Origin: an uncultured Alphaproteobacteria bacterium | GTDB lineage: Bacteria > Pseudomonadota > Alphaproteobacteria > Rhodobacterales > Rhodobacteraceae | Direction: 5' to 3' | Length of the DNA: 64,000 nt | NCBI GenBank assembly: GCA_902578545.1 | Contig: CACHDI010000004.1 | Span: 86,529 to 150,528 of the forward strand | Shown: piece by piece, positions 16,361-26,412 of the stretch | How the letters are laid out: every line of letters begins with the position of its first letter | Position numbering within the stretch: the first letter of the stretch is position 1 | Notes under the pieces: model-generated | The model's input: only the letters and a program-made list of their open reading frames with translations | Database searches by the model: none | Told to the model about the DNA's origin: nothing | Position numbers and translations under genes: made by a program

Positions 16361-17761
16361 GTGGAACAAAAATTTGATGTTGCAATTATTGGATCAGGTC
16401 CTGGAGGTTATGTTGCAGCAATTAAAGCTGCTCAATTGGGATTAAGGGTTGCAATTATTGAAAAAGAAGATGTTGGTGGTGTTTGTTTGAATTGGGGATG
16501 TATTCCTACAAAAACTTTTTTAAGATCCGCTGAGATTATTGAATTAGTAAAAAAATCTTCGGATTTTGGTATTGATATTTCAGAATATAATTTAAATTTA
16601 CAAAAAATTGTCGAAAGATCCAAAAAAATTGCTTTAAAACTTTCAAATGGTGTTAAATTTTTACTTTCTAAAAATAAAGTAAAATTAATACATGGGAATG
16701 CTAGGTTTATTGACAAAAATAGATTGCTCATCCAAAAATCTGATTCCGAACAAAACCTAAATATAATATCAGACAATATCATAATTGCTACTGGTGCGAA
16801 ACCTAAAGAAATACCTAATTTAAAAGTCGATGGGAATGTAGTTTGGAATTACAGGAATGCACTTAGGGCAAAAAAAATTCCAAATAAACTCATAATTGTT
16901 GGTTCAGGAGCAATTGGTATGGAATTTGCCAGTTTTTATAATTCCTTAGGAACTGAAGTTTCAGTTTTAGAAATGCAAGACCGAATACTACCAGTTGAGG
17001 ATTTAGAAGTTTCACAATTTGCAAAAAAGCAATTTGAAAACAAAGGTATAAAATTTTTTCTTAATTCAAATTTTAAAGTGTTAGAAAAAAATGAAAATCA
17101 TATATCAATTGCTGTTGAAAGTAATAATAATAAAATTAATTTGTCTGCACCTCACATTTTAGTTGCTATAGGGGTAAACGGCTGTACTGATGGGTTAGGA
17201 TTAAATGAAATTGGTATTAATGTTAAATCTAATAGTATTCCAATAAATAAATATTGCCAAACAAATGTAAAAGGAGTTTATGCGATTGGAGATGTTACAA
17301 CAACTCCATGTCTCGCTCATAAAGCTAGTTATCAAGGGAATATAGCGGCTGAGGCTATATCTGGAAAAGATGTAACTAAATTCTTAAAAGAGGAAAATAT
17401 ACCTGGTTGTACCTACTCAAATCCACAGATTGCTTCAATTGGGCTGACAGAAGAAAATGCAATAAAACTGGGCTATGAATTAAATATTGGTAATTTTCCT
17501 TTTATTGGAAATGGTAAAGCACTTGCCATGGGAGAGGAAGAGGGTTTTGTAAAAACAATTTTTGACAAGAAAACAGGAGAATTATTAGGTGCTCATATGG
17601 TGGGCGCAGAAGTAACTGAGCTATTATCTACATATATTATAGGAAAGGGATTAGAGACAACTCCTGATGATTTTACATCAAATATTTTTCCACATCCTAC
17701 AATGTCTGAAATGTTACATGAAAGTGTTTTGAGTTCCCAAAATATTGCAATACATTTTTAA
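16361..17761 (+). CDS. lpd: Dihydrolipoyl dehydrogenase (E3)
   Basis: The 466-residue flavoprotein reoxidises lipoamide in pyruvate and 2-oxoglutarate dehydrogenase and related complexes. It shows the FAD-binding GSGPGGYVAAIKAAQ, redox disulfide Cys42/Cys47 in GGVCLNWGCIPTKT, NAD-binding GSGAIGMEFASFY, and the C-terminal dimer interface with the base histidine in NIFPHPTMSEML. The start codon is GTG at 16361. The next gene is lipA, which makes the lipoyl cofactor. In many alphaproteobacteria pdhABC stands upstream, but it is not in this window. Confidence 0.96.
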   Translation: MEQKFDVAIIGSGPGGYVAAIKAAQLGLRVAIIEKEDVGGVCLNWGCIPTKTFLRSAEIIELVKKSSDFGIDISEYNLNLQKIVERSKKIALKLSNGVKFLLSKNKVKLIHGNARFIDKNRLLIQKSDSEQNLNIISDNIIIATGAKPKEIPNLKVDGNVVWNYRNALRAKKIPNKLIIVGSGAIGMEFASFYNSLGTEVSVLEMQDRILPVEDLEVSQFAKKQFENKGIKFFLNSNFKVLEKNENHISIAVESNNNKINLSAPHILVAIGVNGCTDGLGLNEIGINVKSNSIPINKYCQTNVKGVYAIGDVTTTPCLAHKASYQGNIAAEAISGKDVTKFLKEENIPGCTYSNPQIASIGLTEENAIKLGYELNIGNFPFIGNGKALAMGEEEGFVKTIFDKKTGELLGAHMVGAEVTELLSTYIIGKGLETTPDDFTSNIFPHPTMSEMLHESVLSSQNIAIHF

Positions 17762-17786
17762 AATTTTATAAATCTTATAGATAAAA

Positions 17787-18740
17787 ATGATGGAAAATTT
17801 AAATAAAAATAAAACTAGAATTAGACATCCTGAAAAGGTGAACAAACCAGAAAGTTTTCAGGTTACAAAGCCAGTCTGGTTAAAAGTAAAGGCGCCCATT
17901 TCAAAAGGCTATTTTGAAACAAAAAAGATTGTTGACACACATAATGTATTTACAGTTTGTCAAGAGGCCTCTTGTCCTAATATTGGCTCTTGTTGGTCAA
18001 AAAAACATGCTACTTTTATGATACTAGGTGATATATGTACAAGAGCTTGCGCTTTTTGTAACGTATCTACTGGAAAACCTAATGATTTAGATTTATTTGA
18101 ACCAGCTAGAGTTGCAATGGCTGTTAGCAAACTTGGTTTAAAACATGTTGTTATAACTTCAGTTGATAGGGATGATTTAGATGATGGAGGTGCACAACAT
18201 TTTGCTAATACTGTTAATTTAATTCGCAAAAAGTCTCCTAATACTACCATAGAAATACTCACTCCAGACTTTTTGAGAGCTCGTTCAGATTCTTTGGATA
18301 TAGTATTAAGTTCTAACCCTAATGTTTTTAATCATAATCTTGAAACTGTACCAAGGTTATATCATGAGGTTAGGCCTGGGTCACGTTACTATCAATCTTT
18401 AAAAATTTTAGATAAAGCAAAAGATATAAACCCTTTTTTATTTACTAAATCTGGTCTTATGGTGGGTCTTGGTGAAGAATTAAAAGAAGTAATGCAGGTA
18501 ATGGACGATTTGAGAACTGCAAGAGTAGACTTTCTTACTATCGGACAATATCTGCAACCTACAAAAAAGCATTATCCTTTATATAATTATGTAACAATCG
18601 ATGATTTTGATAAATTAAAGAAAATAGCATATTCAAAAGGCTTTTTAATGGTTTCATCTAGTCCGTTTACTAGATCCTCTTTTCATGCTGATGATGATTA
18701 TAAAGAGCTTTTGAAAAAAAAAATACAATCAAATAAGTAA
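17787..18740 (+). CDS. lipA: Lipoyl synthase
   Basis: This 317-residue radical SAM enzyme inserts two sulfurs into octanoyl chains on E2 and GcvH proteins. Both iron-sulfur clusters are visible: the auxiliary cluster ligands Cys58, Cys63 and Cys69 ([13 protein letters not shown]), and the radical SAM ligands Cys84, Cys88 and Cys91 (CTRACAFC). The C-terminal serine ligand region [12 protein letters not shown] is present. It lies 25 bases after lpd and 6 bases before coq10, so it is in one operon. Confidence 0.98.
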   Translation: MMENLNKNKTRIRHPEKVNKPESFQVTKPVWLKVKAPISKGYFETKKIVDTHNVFTVCQEASCPNIGSCWSKKHATFMILGDICTRACAFCNVSTGKPNDLDLFEPARVAMAVSKLGLKHVVITSVDRDDLDDGGAQHFANTVNLIRKKSPNTTIEILTPDFLRARSDSLDIVLSSNPNVFNHNLETVPRLYHEVRPGSRYYQSLKILDKAKDINPFLFTKSGLMVGLGEELKEVMQVMDDLRTARVDFLTIGQYLQPTKKHYPLYNYVTIDDFDKLKKIAYSKGFLMVSSSPFTRSSFHADDDYKELLKKKIQSNK

Positions 18741-18746
18741 TGTTTT

Positions 18747-19199
18747 ATGAAGGCTCATAAAGAAACCTATTATATTAATTCAAAAAAAGAAATAATATAT
18801 AATGTGATAGCAAATATAGAGAATTATCCGACTTTTTTACCATGGTGTATTGGTGCAAGAATAATCGATACTAGAAATGATTCAGATGTTATAATTAAAA
18901 AGGCTGAATTGATGATATCTTTTAAATCATTTCGGGAAAGCTTTGTTTCGGAAGTTAAATTAGACAAAAACAATTGGACTGTAAACATTGTTTCAAAAAA
19001 GAAGCCTTTTAAATTATTAACAGGTTCCTGGATAATAAATGAAAAAAAAGAAAATTGTGAAGTTTGTTTTGAAATACAATTTGAATTAAGATCTATCATT
19101 TTGGAAAAAATAATAGGTTTGGTCTTTTTTCAATCTGTAAAATCAATTGTTAAAGCATTTGAAGAACAGTGTTTAAAGAGTAATAATTTAATTTCATAA
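18747..19199 (+). CDS. Coenzyme Q-binding START-domain protein, COQ10/RatA family
   Basis: The 150-residue protein begins HKETYYINSKKEIIYNVIANIENYPTFLPWC in pieces typical of the COQ10/RatA family and continues with VSKKKPFKLLTGSWIINE. The family binds ubiquinone or other lipids and supports its delivery in respiration. The name RatA toxin comes from E. coli and is less likely to apply here. The gene follows lipA by 6 bases, the normal alphaproteobacterial order, and its last 6 bases overlap the end of the convergent cinA gene. Confidence 0.88.
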   Translation: MKAHKETYYINSKKEIIYNVIANIENYPTFLPWCIGARIIDTRNDSDVIIKKAELMISFKSFRESFVSEVKLDKNNWTVNIVSKKKPFKLLTGSWIINEKKENCEVCFEIQFELRSIILEKIIGLVFFQSVKSIVKAFEEQCLKSNNLIS

Positions 19200-19691
19200 C
19201 AAAGAAAGAAGACATTTTAATGACTCTATACTGCTTTTCTCTCTGACTAGTTTTCTACCAATGGGACCATATTTTTGGTTTGCAGTTTTTATGTTATTAT
19301 TTTTAAAAGCATATGATATCCAAACAAGACCCTCTGGTTTATCTTTTGTTCCTCCTCCAGGACCTGCAATACCAGAAATTGCCATTAGGATGTCAGACTG
19401 TGTGCGTAACTTTAGTCCACTTATCATTTCAATTACTACTTCTTCGCTAACTGCTCCATATAAACTTAAAGTATTTTGAGAAACATTTAGAAATTTTCTT
19501 TTTGAATTATTAGAGTAAGTTATAAAACCACATTCAAAAACATCTGATGATCCAGGTATTGATGTAATTATTGAAGAGATAAGCCCACCTGTACAACTTT
19601 CTGCAACAGAAATTTTGAATTTTTTAGATCGACATTTATTTATAATCTCGCTTGCTAATTCATAAAGTTTTAATGAGTTATTTGAATTCAT
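19194..19691 (-). CDS. pncC: Nicotinamide-nucleotide amidase (CinA C-terminal domain, PncC)
   Basis: The 165-residue protein is only the amidase domain of CinA, without the N-terminal molybdopterin-binding-like part. Motifs are SVAESCTGGLISS, CGFITYSNNSK, YGAVSEEV and ISGIAGPGGGTKDKPEGLV. It hydrolyses nicotinamide mononucleotide to nicotinate mononucleotide in pyridine-nucleotide recycling. Its ATG overlaps the pgpA stop (ATGA), so translation is coupled. It overlaps the convergent coq10 by 6 bases. Confidence 0.93.
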   Translation of the reverse strand: MNSNNSLKLYELASEIINKCRSKKFKISVAESCTGGLISSIITSIPGSSDVFECGFITYSNNSKRKFLNVSQNTLSLYGAVSEEVVIEMISGLKLRTQSDILMAISGIAGPGGGTKDKPEGLVWISYAFKNNNIKTANQKYGPIGRKLVREKSSIESLKCLLSLL

Positions 19692-20161
19692 ATTAGATAA
19701 ATAATTATAATAGTGGATGCAAGTAATCCTGCTATAACATCATCCAATAAAATACTTAGAGATGTTCTAGATTTATCCACGATGTAAATGGGCCATGGTT
19801 TTAAAATATCAAAAAAACGAAAGAGCAAGAAAGATAATATCATTAATACAAAAAAGTTAATTTTATCTATCTCAAAACCATTGACAAATAATATGGGAGA
19901 CAAGCTTATGAGTTGTCCTAAAAATTCGTCAATAATAATTTCTGACGGATCATGTACTCTATTTTTTAATACGTAAACATATATAGAATACCAACTTAAT
20001 AAAAAAATAAAAAAAATGAATAGAAAAAATAATATGTAATTTTCAGAAAAAAAATTGTAAAAAAAATAAAAAAATAACACTCCAAAAAAACTTCCTAATG
20101 TCCCAGGAGCAAATTTTGAAAAACCAATACCAAAGATTGTTACAAAATATTTTTCCAACAT
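19688..20161 (-). CDS. pgpA: Phosphatidylglycerophosphatase A
   Basis: The 157-residue membrane phosphatase makes phosphatidylglycerol from its phosphate. It has the family start (GIGFSKFAPGTLGSFFGV), the metal-binding DPSEIIIDEFLGQLISL and the C-terminal DDVIAGLLAS. Four hydrophobic segments are visible. It is translationally coupled to pncC (ATGA overlap) and lies 3 bases after ispF. The clustering of ispDF, pgpA and cinA is usual in alphaproteobacteria. Confidence 0.95.
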   Translation of the reverse strand: MLEKYFVTIFGIGFSKFAPGTLGSFFGVLFFYFFYNFFSENYILFFLFIFFIFLLSWYSIYVYVLKNRVHDPSEIIIDEFLGQLISLSPILFVNGFEIDKINFFVLMILSFLLFRFFDILKPWPIYIVDKSRTSLSILLDDVIAGLLASTIIIIYLI

Positions 20162-20164
20162 AAT

Positions 20165-20647
20165 CTATTTTTTATAAATTAATACAGTAGTAAATACCGC
20201 GATTCCTTCCTCTCTTCCAGTATAACCTAATTTTTCAGAAGTAGTTGCTTTAATATTAATTTTTCGTACATCTAAATTACATATTTTAGATATTTTTTTA
20301 ATCATTGAGCTCCTAAATTCGCTTATTTTTGGCTTTTCGCAAATAAAGGTTAAATCAATATTTGATATTAAAAAATTATTTTTTTTCAATAATTGAAGTG
20401 ATTTTTTTAAAAAAATTGCAGAGTCAACATTTTTCCATTTTTTTTGAGAAGGAGGGAACCATATACCTATATCGCCTTTACCTAATGCCCCAAGTATTGC
20501 ATCTGTAAGTGAGTGTAACCCTACATCAGCATCTGAGTGACCAATTAATTTTTTATTATTTTTAATTTCAACTCCACAAAGCTTAATTTTTTTTCCAACA
20601 GAAAGTTTATGAACATCAAAACCATTACCAACTCTTATTTCTTTCAT
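20165..20647 (-). CDS. ispF: 2-C-methyl-D-erythritol 2,4-cyclodiphosphate synthase
   Basis: The 160-residue enzyme of the MEP isoprenoid pathway has metal ligands in GNGFDVHKL and in the HSDADVGLHSLTDA block, and the C-terminal nucleotide-site motif KATTSEKLGYTGREEGI. In most alphaproteobacteria ispD and ispF are fused into one protein. Here they are two genes overlapping by 4 bases (ATGA), either the ancestral state or a split fusion. Confidence 0.97.
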   Translation of the reverse strand: MKEIRVGNGFDVHKLSVGKKIKLCGVEIKNNKKLIGHSDADVGLHSLTDAILGALGKGDIGIWFPPSQKKWKNVDSAIFLKKSLQLLKKNNFLISNIDLTFICEKPKISEFRSSMIKKISKICNLDVRKINIKATTSEKLGYTGREEGIAVFTTVLIYKK

Positions 20648-21339
20648 TTTAGATATCTTTCAGCAATTTGAAGATCTTCAGGCTTTGTAATTTTTATGTT
20701 AAATTCACTACCTAAGACTTTTGTAATTTTAAAATTATTTTTTTTAGCCAAGTAAATGTCATCATAAGCCCATTTTTCATCATTATTTAAATGTGCTTTA
20801 AATATTTTATTGAATTTAAATCCTTGAGGAGTTTGTGCTCTAAAATAAGATGTTCTATTGGTTAATAAATTGAATTGGTCTTTTTCAATCTTCCAGATAG
20901 TATCATTAAAATTAATACAGGGTAACACTGCATCAAAATTTTCTAATTTATTTATAACTTTTTTAATAATTTTCTTTGACACTAATGGTCTTGCACCATC
21001 ATGAATAAGTACTTTACTAGGATTATCTTTTAATTTGGATATGGTTTCTAGACCTTTTCTTACTGATAAACACCTTTCATTTCCACCAAAGCATGGTGGA
21101 AGTATTTTTTTAAAACTTTCTGATGCATTAAGTTTTTTAATATTTTTATTATAAAATTTTATATGTTTTTTATTTATAACTGGTAAGATATATTTAATCT
21201 CTTTCATATTAAGGAATTTTTTAATTGTTAAATTAATAATAGATTCATAACCTAGATCTACATATTGTTTCGGAATTTTTTCCTTAAATCTTTTTCCTTT
21301 TCCAGCTGCAACTATAATTACTGATGAATTCATAGGCAA
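20644..21339 (-). CDS. ispD: 2-C-methyl-D-erythritol 4-phosphate cytidylyltransferase
   Basis: The 231-residue nucleotidyltransferase transfers CMP to MEP. It has the signature VIIVAAGKGKRFKEKIPKQY, the VLIHDGARPLVS aspartate motif and TPQGFKFNKIFKAH. It overlaps ispF by 4 bases. A 132-base spacer divides it from the divergent ntrB gene, and the dusB gene found there in many relatives is absent. Confidence 0.97.
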   Translation of the reverse strand: MPMNSSVIIVAAGKGKRFKEKIPKQYVDLGYESIINLTIKKFLNMKEIKYILPVINKKHIKFYNKNIKKLNASESFKKILPPCFGGNERCLSVRKGLETISKLKDNPSKVLIHDGARPLVSKKIIKKVINKLENFDAVLPCINFNDTIWKIEKDQFNLLTNRTSYFRAQTPQGFKFNKIFKAHLNNDEKWAYDDIYLAKKNNFKITKVLGSEFNIKITKPEDLQIAERYLK

Positions 21340-21450
21340 TAATCCCCTTTTTTTTTAAAATATCTAAATTTTAGGCAAATAAAGTTGTATGCGGTCTGTA
21401 AGAGTATTATTTAAAAATATTATGAAATAGATAAATTAACACTTCCACTA

Positions 21451-21459
21451 TGATAAAAT
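21451..21459 (+). promoter_or_regulatory. Extended -10 promoter candidate just upstream of ntrB
   Basis: TGATAAAAT is an extended -10 with a 5 of 6 hexamer (TAAAAT). The start of transcription would fall near 21466, only about 6 bases before the GTG of ntrB, and no ribosome site is visible, so the mRNA could be almost leaderless. There is no convincing -35. Confidence 0.3.
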
Positions 21460-21471
21460 ATTGGTTTTATT

Positions 21472-22605
21472 GTGTCAAAAAAAGATTTTGAAAACTTTTT
21501 TTCTAGTTTGTGGAACACTTTTCCGCATCCATGTTTTGTAATTGATAAAAAATTAGAAATTATTGACATTAATGTTTCATCAGAAACTATATGTATGACT
21601 AGTAAACACCGAATGGTTGGAAAAAAAATATATGATTTTGTAGAAAAAGGCTCTTTATTATTGAAGGTAATAGATCAAACTCATTTTAAACAGTCTCCAA
21701 TTGTAATATATGATATAGATATTTTTTGGGGAAAGAAAGAAATTGGAAAATTTAACGTTCATTCTTCACCTATAGAAGGTAATTTAGGTTTTATACTTTT
21801 AGTAATGAATGTAAATCCTAAGAAAGAAAGAATTGATAAAAAATTGCTCCATCAAAATGCTGCAAGATCGGTTTCAGGTTTATCTGCAATGTTGGCTCAT
21901 GAAATAAGAAATCCTCTTGCTGGTATTTCTGGAGCTGCGCAACTATTAGCACAAAATGCAGAGCCCGAGGATTTTAAATTTACTAAATTAATTCAATCTG
22001 AATGTAAACGAATTGGAAATTTAGTATCCAAATTTGAAATTTTTGGTGATCTTGGTCCTTTAGTGAAATCTAATATCAATATTCATGATGTTATAGAGAA
22101 AACAAAGGATCTTGCAAAGGCAGGTTTTGCTTCTCATGTTCGTTTTCTAGAGGAATATGACCCATCATTACCGGATATAAAAGGTAATTTTGATCAATTA
22201 ATTCAGGTTTTTTTAAATATTATTAAGAATTCATCTGAAGCTGTTTCTGAAAATGGGGGATACATTAAAATTAAAACTTCTTATCAAAGTGGAATAAAAA
22301 TATTATCAGTTAATAATAGAATGGAAGATCTTCCAATATCTATTTCTATTATTGATAATGGAAAAGGTATTTCTGATGATTTAATTGATAAAATCTTTGA
22401 ACCATTTGTTGGTACTAAAACAGGTGGATCTGGATTAGGACTTTCCCTAGTTTCTAAAATTATCGCAGATCATGGAGGCACAATTGAATGTAACTCAAAA
22501 GATAATAAAACTTTTTTTAATTTAAATTTACCACTTGCTGACGATAGTAAGGGGATAATTTCAGACTATGATATACATAAAAGACTTTTGATTAGTGAGG
22601 ACTAA
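21472..22605 (+). CDS. ntrB: Nitrogen regulation sensor kinase/phosphatase NtrB
   Basis: The 377-residue cytosolic kinase has an N-terminal PAS domain (PHPCFVIDKKLEIIDINVS), the phospho-acceptor His143 in LAHEIRNPLAGISGAAQLL, the N box KNSSEAV, and the G boxes DNGKGISDDL and TKTGGSGLGLSLV. PII controls whether it phosphorylates or dephosphorylates NtrC. The start codon is GTG. It lies 3 bases before ntrC, which starts with TTG. Confidence 0.94.
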   Translation: MSKKDFENFFSSLWNTFPHPCFVIDKKLEIIDINVSSETICMTSKHRMVGKKIYDFVEKGSLLLKVIDQTHFKQSPIVIYDIDIFWGKKEIGKFNVHSSPIEGNLGFILLVMNVNPKKERIDKKLLHQNAARSVSGLSAMLAHEIRNPLAGISGAAQLLAQNAEPEDFKFTKLIQSECKRIGNLVSKFEIFGDLGPLVKSNINIHDVIEKTKDLAKAGFASHVRFLEEYDPSLPDIKGNFDQLIQVFLNIIKNSSEAVSENGGYIKIKTSYQSGIKILSVNNRMEDLPISISIIDNGKGISDDLIDKIFEPFVGTKTGGSGLGLSLVSKIIADHGGTIECNSKDNKTFFNLNLPLADDSKGIISDYDIHKRLLISED

Positions 22606-22608
22606 GAA

Positions 22609-24060
22609 TTGGAAGGTACAATAATTATTGCTGATGATGATGTTTCTATTAGAACAGTATTAACACAGGCAGTTTCTAGAGCAGGATGTAGAGTGAAATC
22701 AACAGGGGCTATTTCAACTTTGTGGCGATGGATCGAAGAGGGTGAGGGTGATGCTTTAATATTAGACGTTGTATTGCCTGATGGTGATGCACTCGATATT
22801 TTACCTGCTTTAAAAAAGAAAAGGCCTGATATGCCTGTTATTGTGATTTCTGCTAATAATACTATTCTAACTACTATACGGGCTAGTGAGTCTGGTGCGT
22901 ATGAGTACTTTCCAAAACCTTTTGATATTAAAAAAATATTAAGTACCTTAAATAAGGCATTATTAAAAAAATTTTCAAATAACTATAATCCCGAAAAAAT
23001 TGAGCATGTCCCAAAAGAATTCAAAGTTGACCTGCCATTGATTGGAAGAAGTCAGTCTATGCAAGAGGTATATAGGGTAATAGCAAGATTAATTAATACG
23101 GATCTTACTGTGATGATAATAGGTGCTTCTGGTACAGGTAAAGAGTTAGTGGCTAGAGCACTGCATGATTTTGGTAAAAGAAAAGAAAAGCCTTTTATTG
23201 TATTGAACTTAGGATCAATTCCTAGCGATCAAGTAGAAAACGAGCTTTTTGGAAATAATGATAATGACATTAATAATGATGCGATTGGAAAATTTCAATT
23301 AGCAAAAGGAGGAACACTATTTATAGATGAAGTCGCTGACATGCCTATGGCTACCCAAACAAGACTTTTAAGAATACTTCAAGATGAAGAAAATTTAGAA
23401 AATGACAATCAAAATAATGAAAATTCTAATGTAAGAATTATCACTTCTACTCAAGTTGATTTAAAATCACTAATTGAAAATGGAGAATTTCGTGAGGATT
23501 TATTTTTTAGGCTAAATGTTATTCCCTTAAATCTTCCTTTATTAAGAGAAAGAGCAGAAGATATACCTGAATTATGTAATCATTTTTTAAAACTATCTTC
23601 TCTTAAGGAGGGACTTACACAAAAAACAATTGTTCCTAATGGTATAGAAATTTTAAAAAAGCAACAATGGCGAGGAAATATTAGAGAATTAAAAAATTTT
23701 ATTCAAAGGTTAGTTGTTCTTTCACCAGATGATATCATTACAGAAGATTTAGTAAAAAACCAACTAAAACTGTTTTCTGATAACGATAAAGAAGATGATT
23801 TATCAGTTGAAGGTCTTTCTATGTCAGTAGAAAAACATCTTTTAAGATATTTTGAATTGCATGGTTCATCCCTTCCTCCACCTGGACTTTATAATAGAAT
23901 TTTAAAAGAAATTGAATATCCTTTAATAGCACTTTCTTTAAATTCATCAAAAGGCAACCAATTAAAAGCTTCAAAACTTTTAGGAATTAACAGAAATACA
24001 TTAAGAAAAAAAATAAATGAGCTTGATATAAATGTATCACAAACAAAAAAAATGATGTAA
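22609..24060 (+). CDS. ntrC: Nitrogen regulation response regulator NtrC, without the GAFTGA loop
   Basis: The protein has 483 residues. The receiver domain has phospho-acceptor Asp53 (ILDVVLPDGD). The AAA+ domain has Walker A GASGTGKE at 172-179 and Walker B TLFIDE near 236-241. The C-terminal Fis-type helix-turn-helix is NQLKASKLLGINRNTLRKK. Between ELFG and GKFQLAKGG the family has GAFTGA, the loop that contacts sigma-54. Here that stretch reads NNDNDINNDAI, so the loop motif is absent. Rhodobacter capsulatus NtrC, which also lacks it, works with sigma-70. The start is TTG, 3 bases after ntrB. Confidence 0.93.
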   Translation: MEGTIIIADDDVSIRTVLTQAVSRAGCRVKSTGAISTLWRWIEEGEGDALILDVVLPDGDALDILPALKKKRPDMPVIVISANNTILTTIRASESGAYEYFPKPFDIKKILSTLNKALLKKFSNNYNPEKIEHVPKEFKVDLPLIGRSQSMQEVYRVIARLINTDLTVMIIGASGTGKELVARALHDFGKRKEKPFIVLNLGSIPSDQVENELFGNNDNDINNDAIGKFQLAKGGTLFIDEVADMPMATQTRLLRILQDEENLENDNQNNENSNVRIITSTQVDLKSLIENGEFREDLFFRLNVIPLNLPLLRERAEDIPELCNHFLKLSSLKEGLTQKTIVPNGIEILKKQQWRGNIRELKNFIQRLVVLSPDDIITEDLVKNQLKLFSDNDKEDDLSVEGLSMSVEKHLLRYFELHGSSLPPPGLYNRILKEIEYPLIALSLNSSKGNQLKASKLLGINRNTLRKKINELDINVSQTKKMM

Positions 24061-24093
24061 CGTTAAAACAATTTCATCTTTGATTTTTTTATT

Positions 24094-26388
24094 GTGAAAC
24101 ATAATTTATTAACAACTTTTTTTATATTTTTTTTATCTATAGTTCAAAATAATAAAATAAATAAATTATTAACTCTAGTTTTTGTTTTATTAGGTCCTGT
24201 GTTGGCCATAATTACTTTTATTTCTGCTGATTTATTTGAAAAAACTACAAGTACTATATTATTAAGAAACCTTCTTCTATTAGATTTGATTTATGTTTTG
24301 ATTATTGCAGGTTTGGTAGCAGTAAGGATTACAAAATTAATATTATCAAGAAGATCTCGTACCTCTGGTTCAAGACTTCATTCAAGGCTTACTAAAGTAT
24401 TTACTCTAATTGCCTTATTACCGACAATTATAGTTGCCATTTTTGCAACTATTTCAATTAATTTTGGTTTGGAAGGTTGGTTTTCCTCAAATGTTCAAAA
24501 GGTTGTTGAAAACTCAATGATGGCTGCGAAAGCATATGAGAATGAACAAAAACAATATTTAGTAAATGATTTGAATTATTTGGCAAATGTTCTAAATTCT
24601 GAAATTTCCAAAAATAGATTGATTGAAGAAGGATATGTAAGAAATGTATTAAGTAAATTTCAGCCTAATAGTATTTCTGAGTCTTTTATTATAGATTTTA
24701 CTGGTGATATAAGGTTAAGGGGTGAGAAAAGCTATCTTTTCGACTTTGAAAAAATAAGTAATGCTGATATTGACAAAGCTATCTCAGGTCAAATTGTTAT
24801 AATTAAGGATTGGCCAACAAATGAATTTAGAGCAATAAAAAAGTTATCAGAATACAATAATAGATTATTGTATGTGTCAAGAATTGTTGATGGAAATATC
24901 CTTCAATTATTAGATGAAACTCAAGATACAGTTTTACTTTATCAACAAATTGAAAATGAAAGGTATGGTTTATTATTTAAATTTGGATTGTTATACATTG
25001 CTTTTTCCTTAGTAATGATACTTATAGCTGTTTGGATGGCACTTTGGTTCGCCGAAAAGTTATCAAAACCAGTTGGAAGACTAGCTGCAGCAGCCAAAAA
25101 AGTTGGAAGTGGTGATTTTGATATCAAGGTTATGGAAGAAAATACTAAAGACGAGATTGCGTTTTTGAGCAAAGTTTTTAATAGAATGACCAATAGATTA
25201 AAAAATCAACGAAATAAATTACTTGAAAATAACAAAACGGTTGAACATCAAAGAGAATTCCTTGAGGCAATTGTTAGTGGGGTTAGTGGTGGTATTATAA
25301 GTATAAATAAAGAGGATAAAATAGAAATAATCAATAATGCAGCAAAACTTATATTGAAATTAAAAAACAATAAAAATTTTGTTGACCAAAAAATAAGTAA
25401 AGTCATAAATGAATTTAATCCAATTATTAAAAAAGTAAAAAATTTGGATTTAGATTTTATGTCTGAAGAATTGATAATTAATAAAAATAGAAGATCCTTA
25501 CATATTTTATTAAGAATTTCAAAAAGATATATTGGTGGTAAAGATTATAAGGGTTTTATTTTAACTTTTGATGACATAACTGATCTTATTTATGCCCAAA
25601 AGAATGCTGCATGGGTTGATGTTGCTAGAAGGATAGCACATGAAATCAAAAATCCTCTGACTCCGATTAAATTATCAGCGGAACAGCTTAAAAAAAAGGT
25701 ATTTTCTAAATCAAATATAAGTGAATTCAATATTATCGAATATTCTAATATGATTATAAGACAAACGGAAGTACTTCAAAGAATTGTTGACGAATTTTCA
25801 GAGTTTGCCAGGATGCCTGAGCCCCGAAAAAAAATGGTAAATATTAATGATTTAGTAAAAAGCTCTGTACTACTTCAAAAAGCAGTCTATGATAATATCC
25901 AATTTAATCTACATTTAAACAATTTAAGTTCAAATATATTTGGTGACTCAGCAATGCTTTCACAGGCACTTACCAACTTGTTGAAAAATTCAGTAGAATC
26001 TATTAACTCATCAAAAAGAAAAATAATTAATAAAGAAAAAGTAATTGGTATTATTGATATATTTACTAACTTAAATAATAATTTTTTAGAAATCAAAATT
26101 ATCGATACTGGAATTGGTTTAGACAATAAAATAACAAACTTTTTTGAACCTTATGTAACCACTAAACAAAATGGTACTGGATTAGGTTTAGCTATAGTAA
26201 GAAAAATAATAGAACAGCATGATGGTTCACTTAATATATATAATGCAAGTAATGTCTTACACAGGACATTTAATAAAGGTGCTATAGCAATGATAAAATT
26301 ACCTTTGATGTTGAACAAAAATAAATTTAAGAATGATAATAGTTCAGAAGCTGATTTTCAAATTAAAGAAAAGATAAGAACTTTATAA
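24094..26388 (+). CDS. ntrY: Nitrogen/redox sensor kinase NtrY
   Basis: The 764-residue membrane kinase has several N-terminal membrane helices (residues 5-100), a periplasmic loop, another helix near residue 300 followed by HAMP (LSKPVGRLAAAAKKVGSGDF), a PAS domain and the kinase core. The phospho-acceptor is in ARRIAHEIKNPLTPIKLSAE, the N box in NLLKNSVESI and the G box in TKQNGTGLGLAIV. The start is GTG. It is paired with ntrX 24 bases downstream. In related bacteria NtrYX responds to nitrogen, oxygen or envelope conditions. Confidence 0.94.
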   Translation: MKHNLLTTFFIFFLSIVQNNKINKLLTLVFVLLGPVLAIITFISADLFEKTTSTILLRNLLLLDLIYVLIIAGLVAVRITKLILSRRSRTSGSRLHSRLTKVFTLIALLPTIIVAIFATISINFGLEGWFSSNVQKVVENSMMAAKAYENEQKQYLVNDLNYLANVLNSEISKNRLIEEGYVRNVLSKFQPNSISESFIIDFTGDIRLRGEKSYLFDFEKISNADIDKAISGQIVIIKDWPTNEFRAIKKLSEYNNRLLYVSRIVDGNILQLLDETQDTVLLYQQIENERYGLLFKFGLLYIAFSLVMILIAVWMALWFAEKLSKPVGRLAAAAKKVGSGDFDIKVMEENTKDEIAFLSKVFNRMTNRLKNQRNKLLENNKTVEHQREFLEAIVSGVSGGIISINKEDKIEIINNAAKLILKLKNNKNFVDQKISKVINEFNPIIKKVKNLDLDFMSEELIINKNRRSLHILLRISKRYIGGKDYKGFILTFDDITDLIYAQKNAAWVDVARRIAHEIKNPLTPIKLSAEQLKKKVFSKSNISEFNIIEYSNMIIRQTEVLQRIVDEFSEFARMPEPRKKMVNINDLVKSSVLLQKAVYDNIQFNLHLNNLSSNIFGDSAMLSQALTNLLKNSVESINSSKRKIINKEKVIGIIDIFTNLNNNFLEIKIIDTGIGLDNKITNFFEPYVTTKQNGTGLGLAIVRKIIEQHDGSLNIYNASNVLHRTFNKGAIAMIKLPLMLNKNKFKNDNSSEADFQIKEKIRTL

Positions 26389-26412
26389 TTCAAATTGAGA
26401 GGTTCTATTTTA

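Noticed and set aside
19194..19199. Frameshift or assembly error at the coq10/pncC overlap
   Set aside because: Both proteins end at normal lengths, and a 6-base tail overlap of convergent genes is common in compact genomes.
26395..26412. TTG start for ntrX, six codons upstream
   Set aside because: The ATG at 26413 has GAGAGG at a good distance and gives the normal receiver-domain start.
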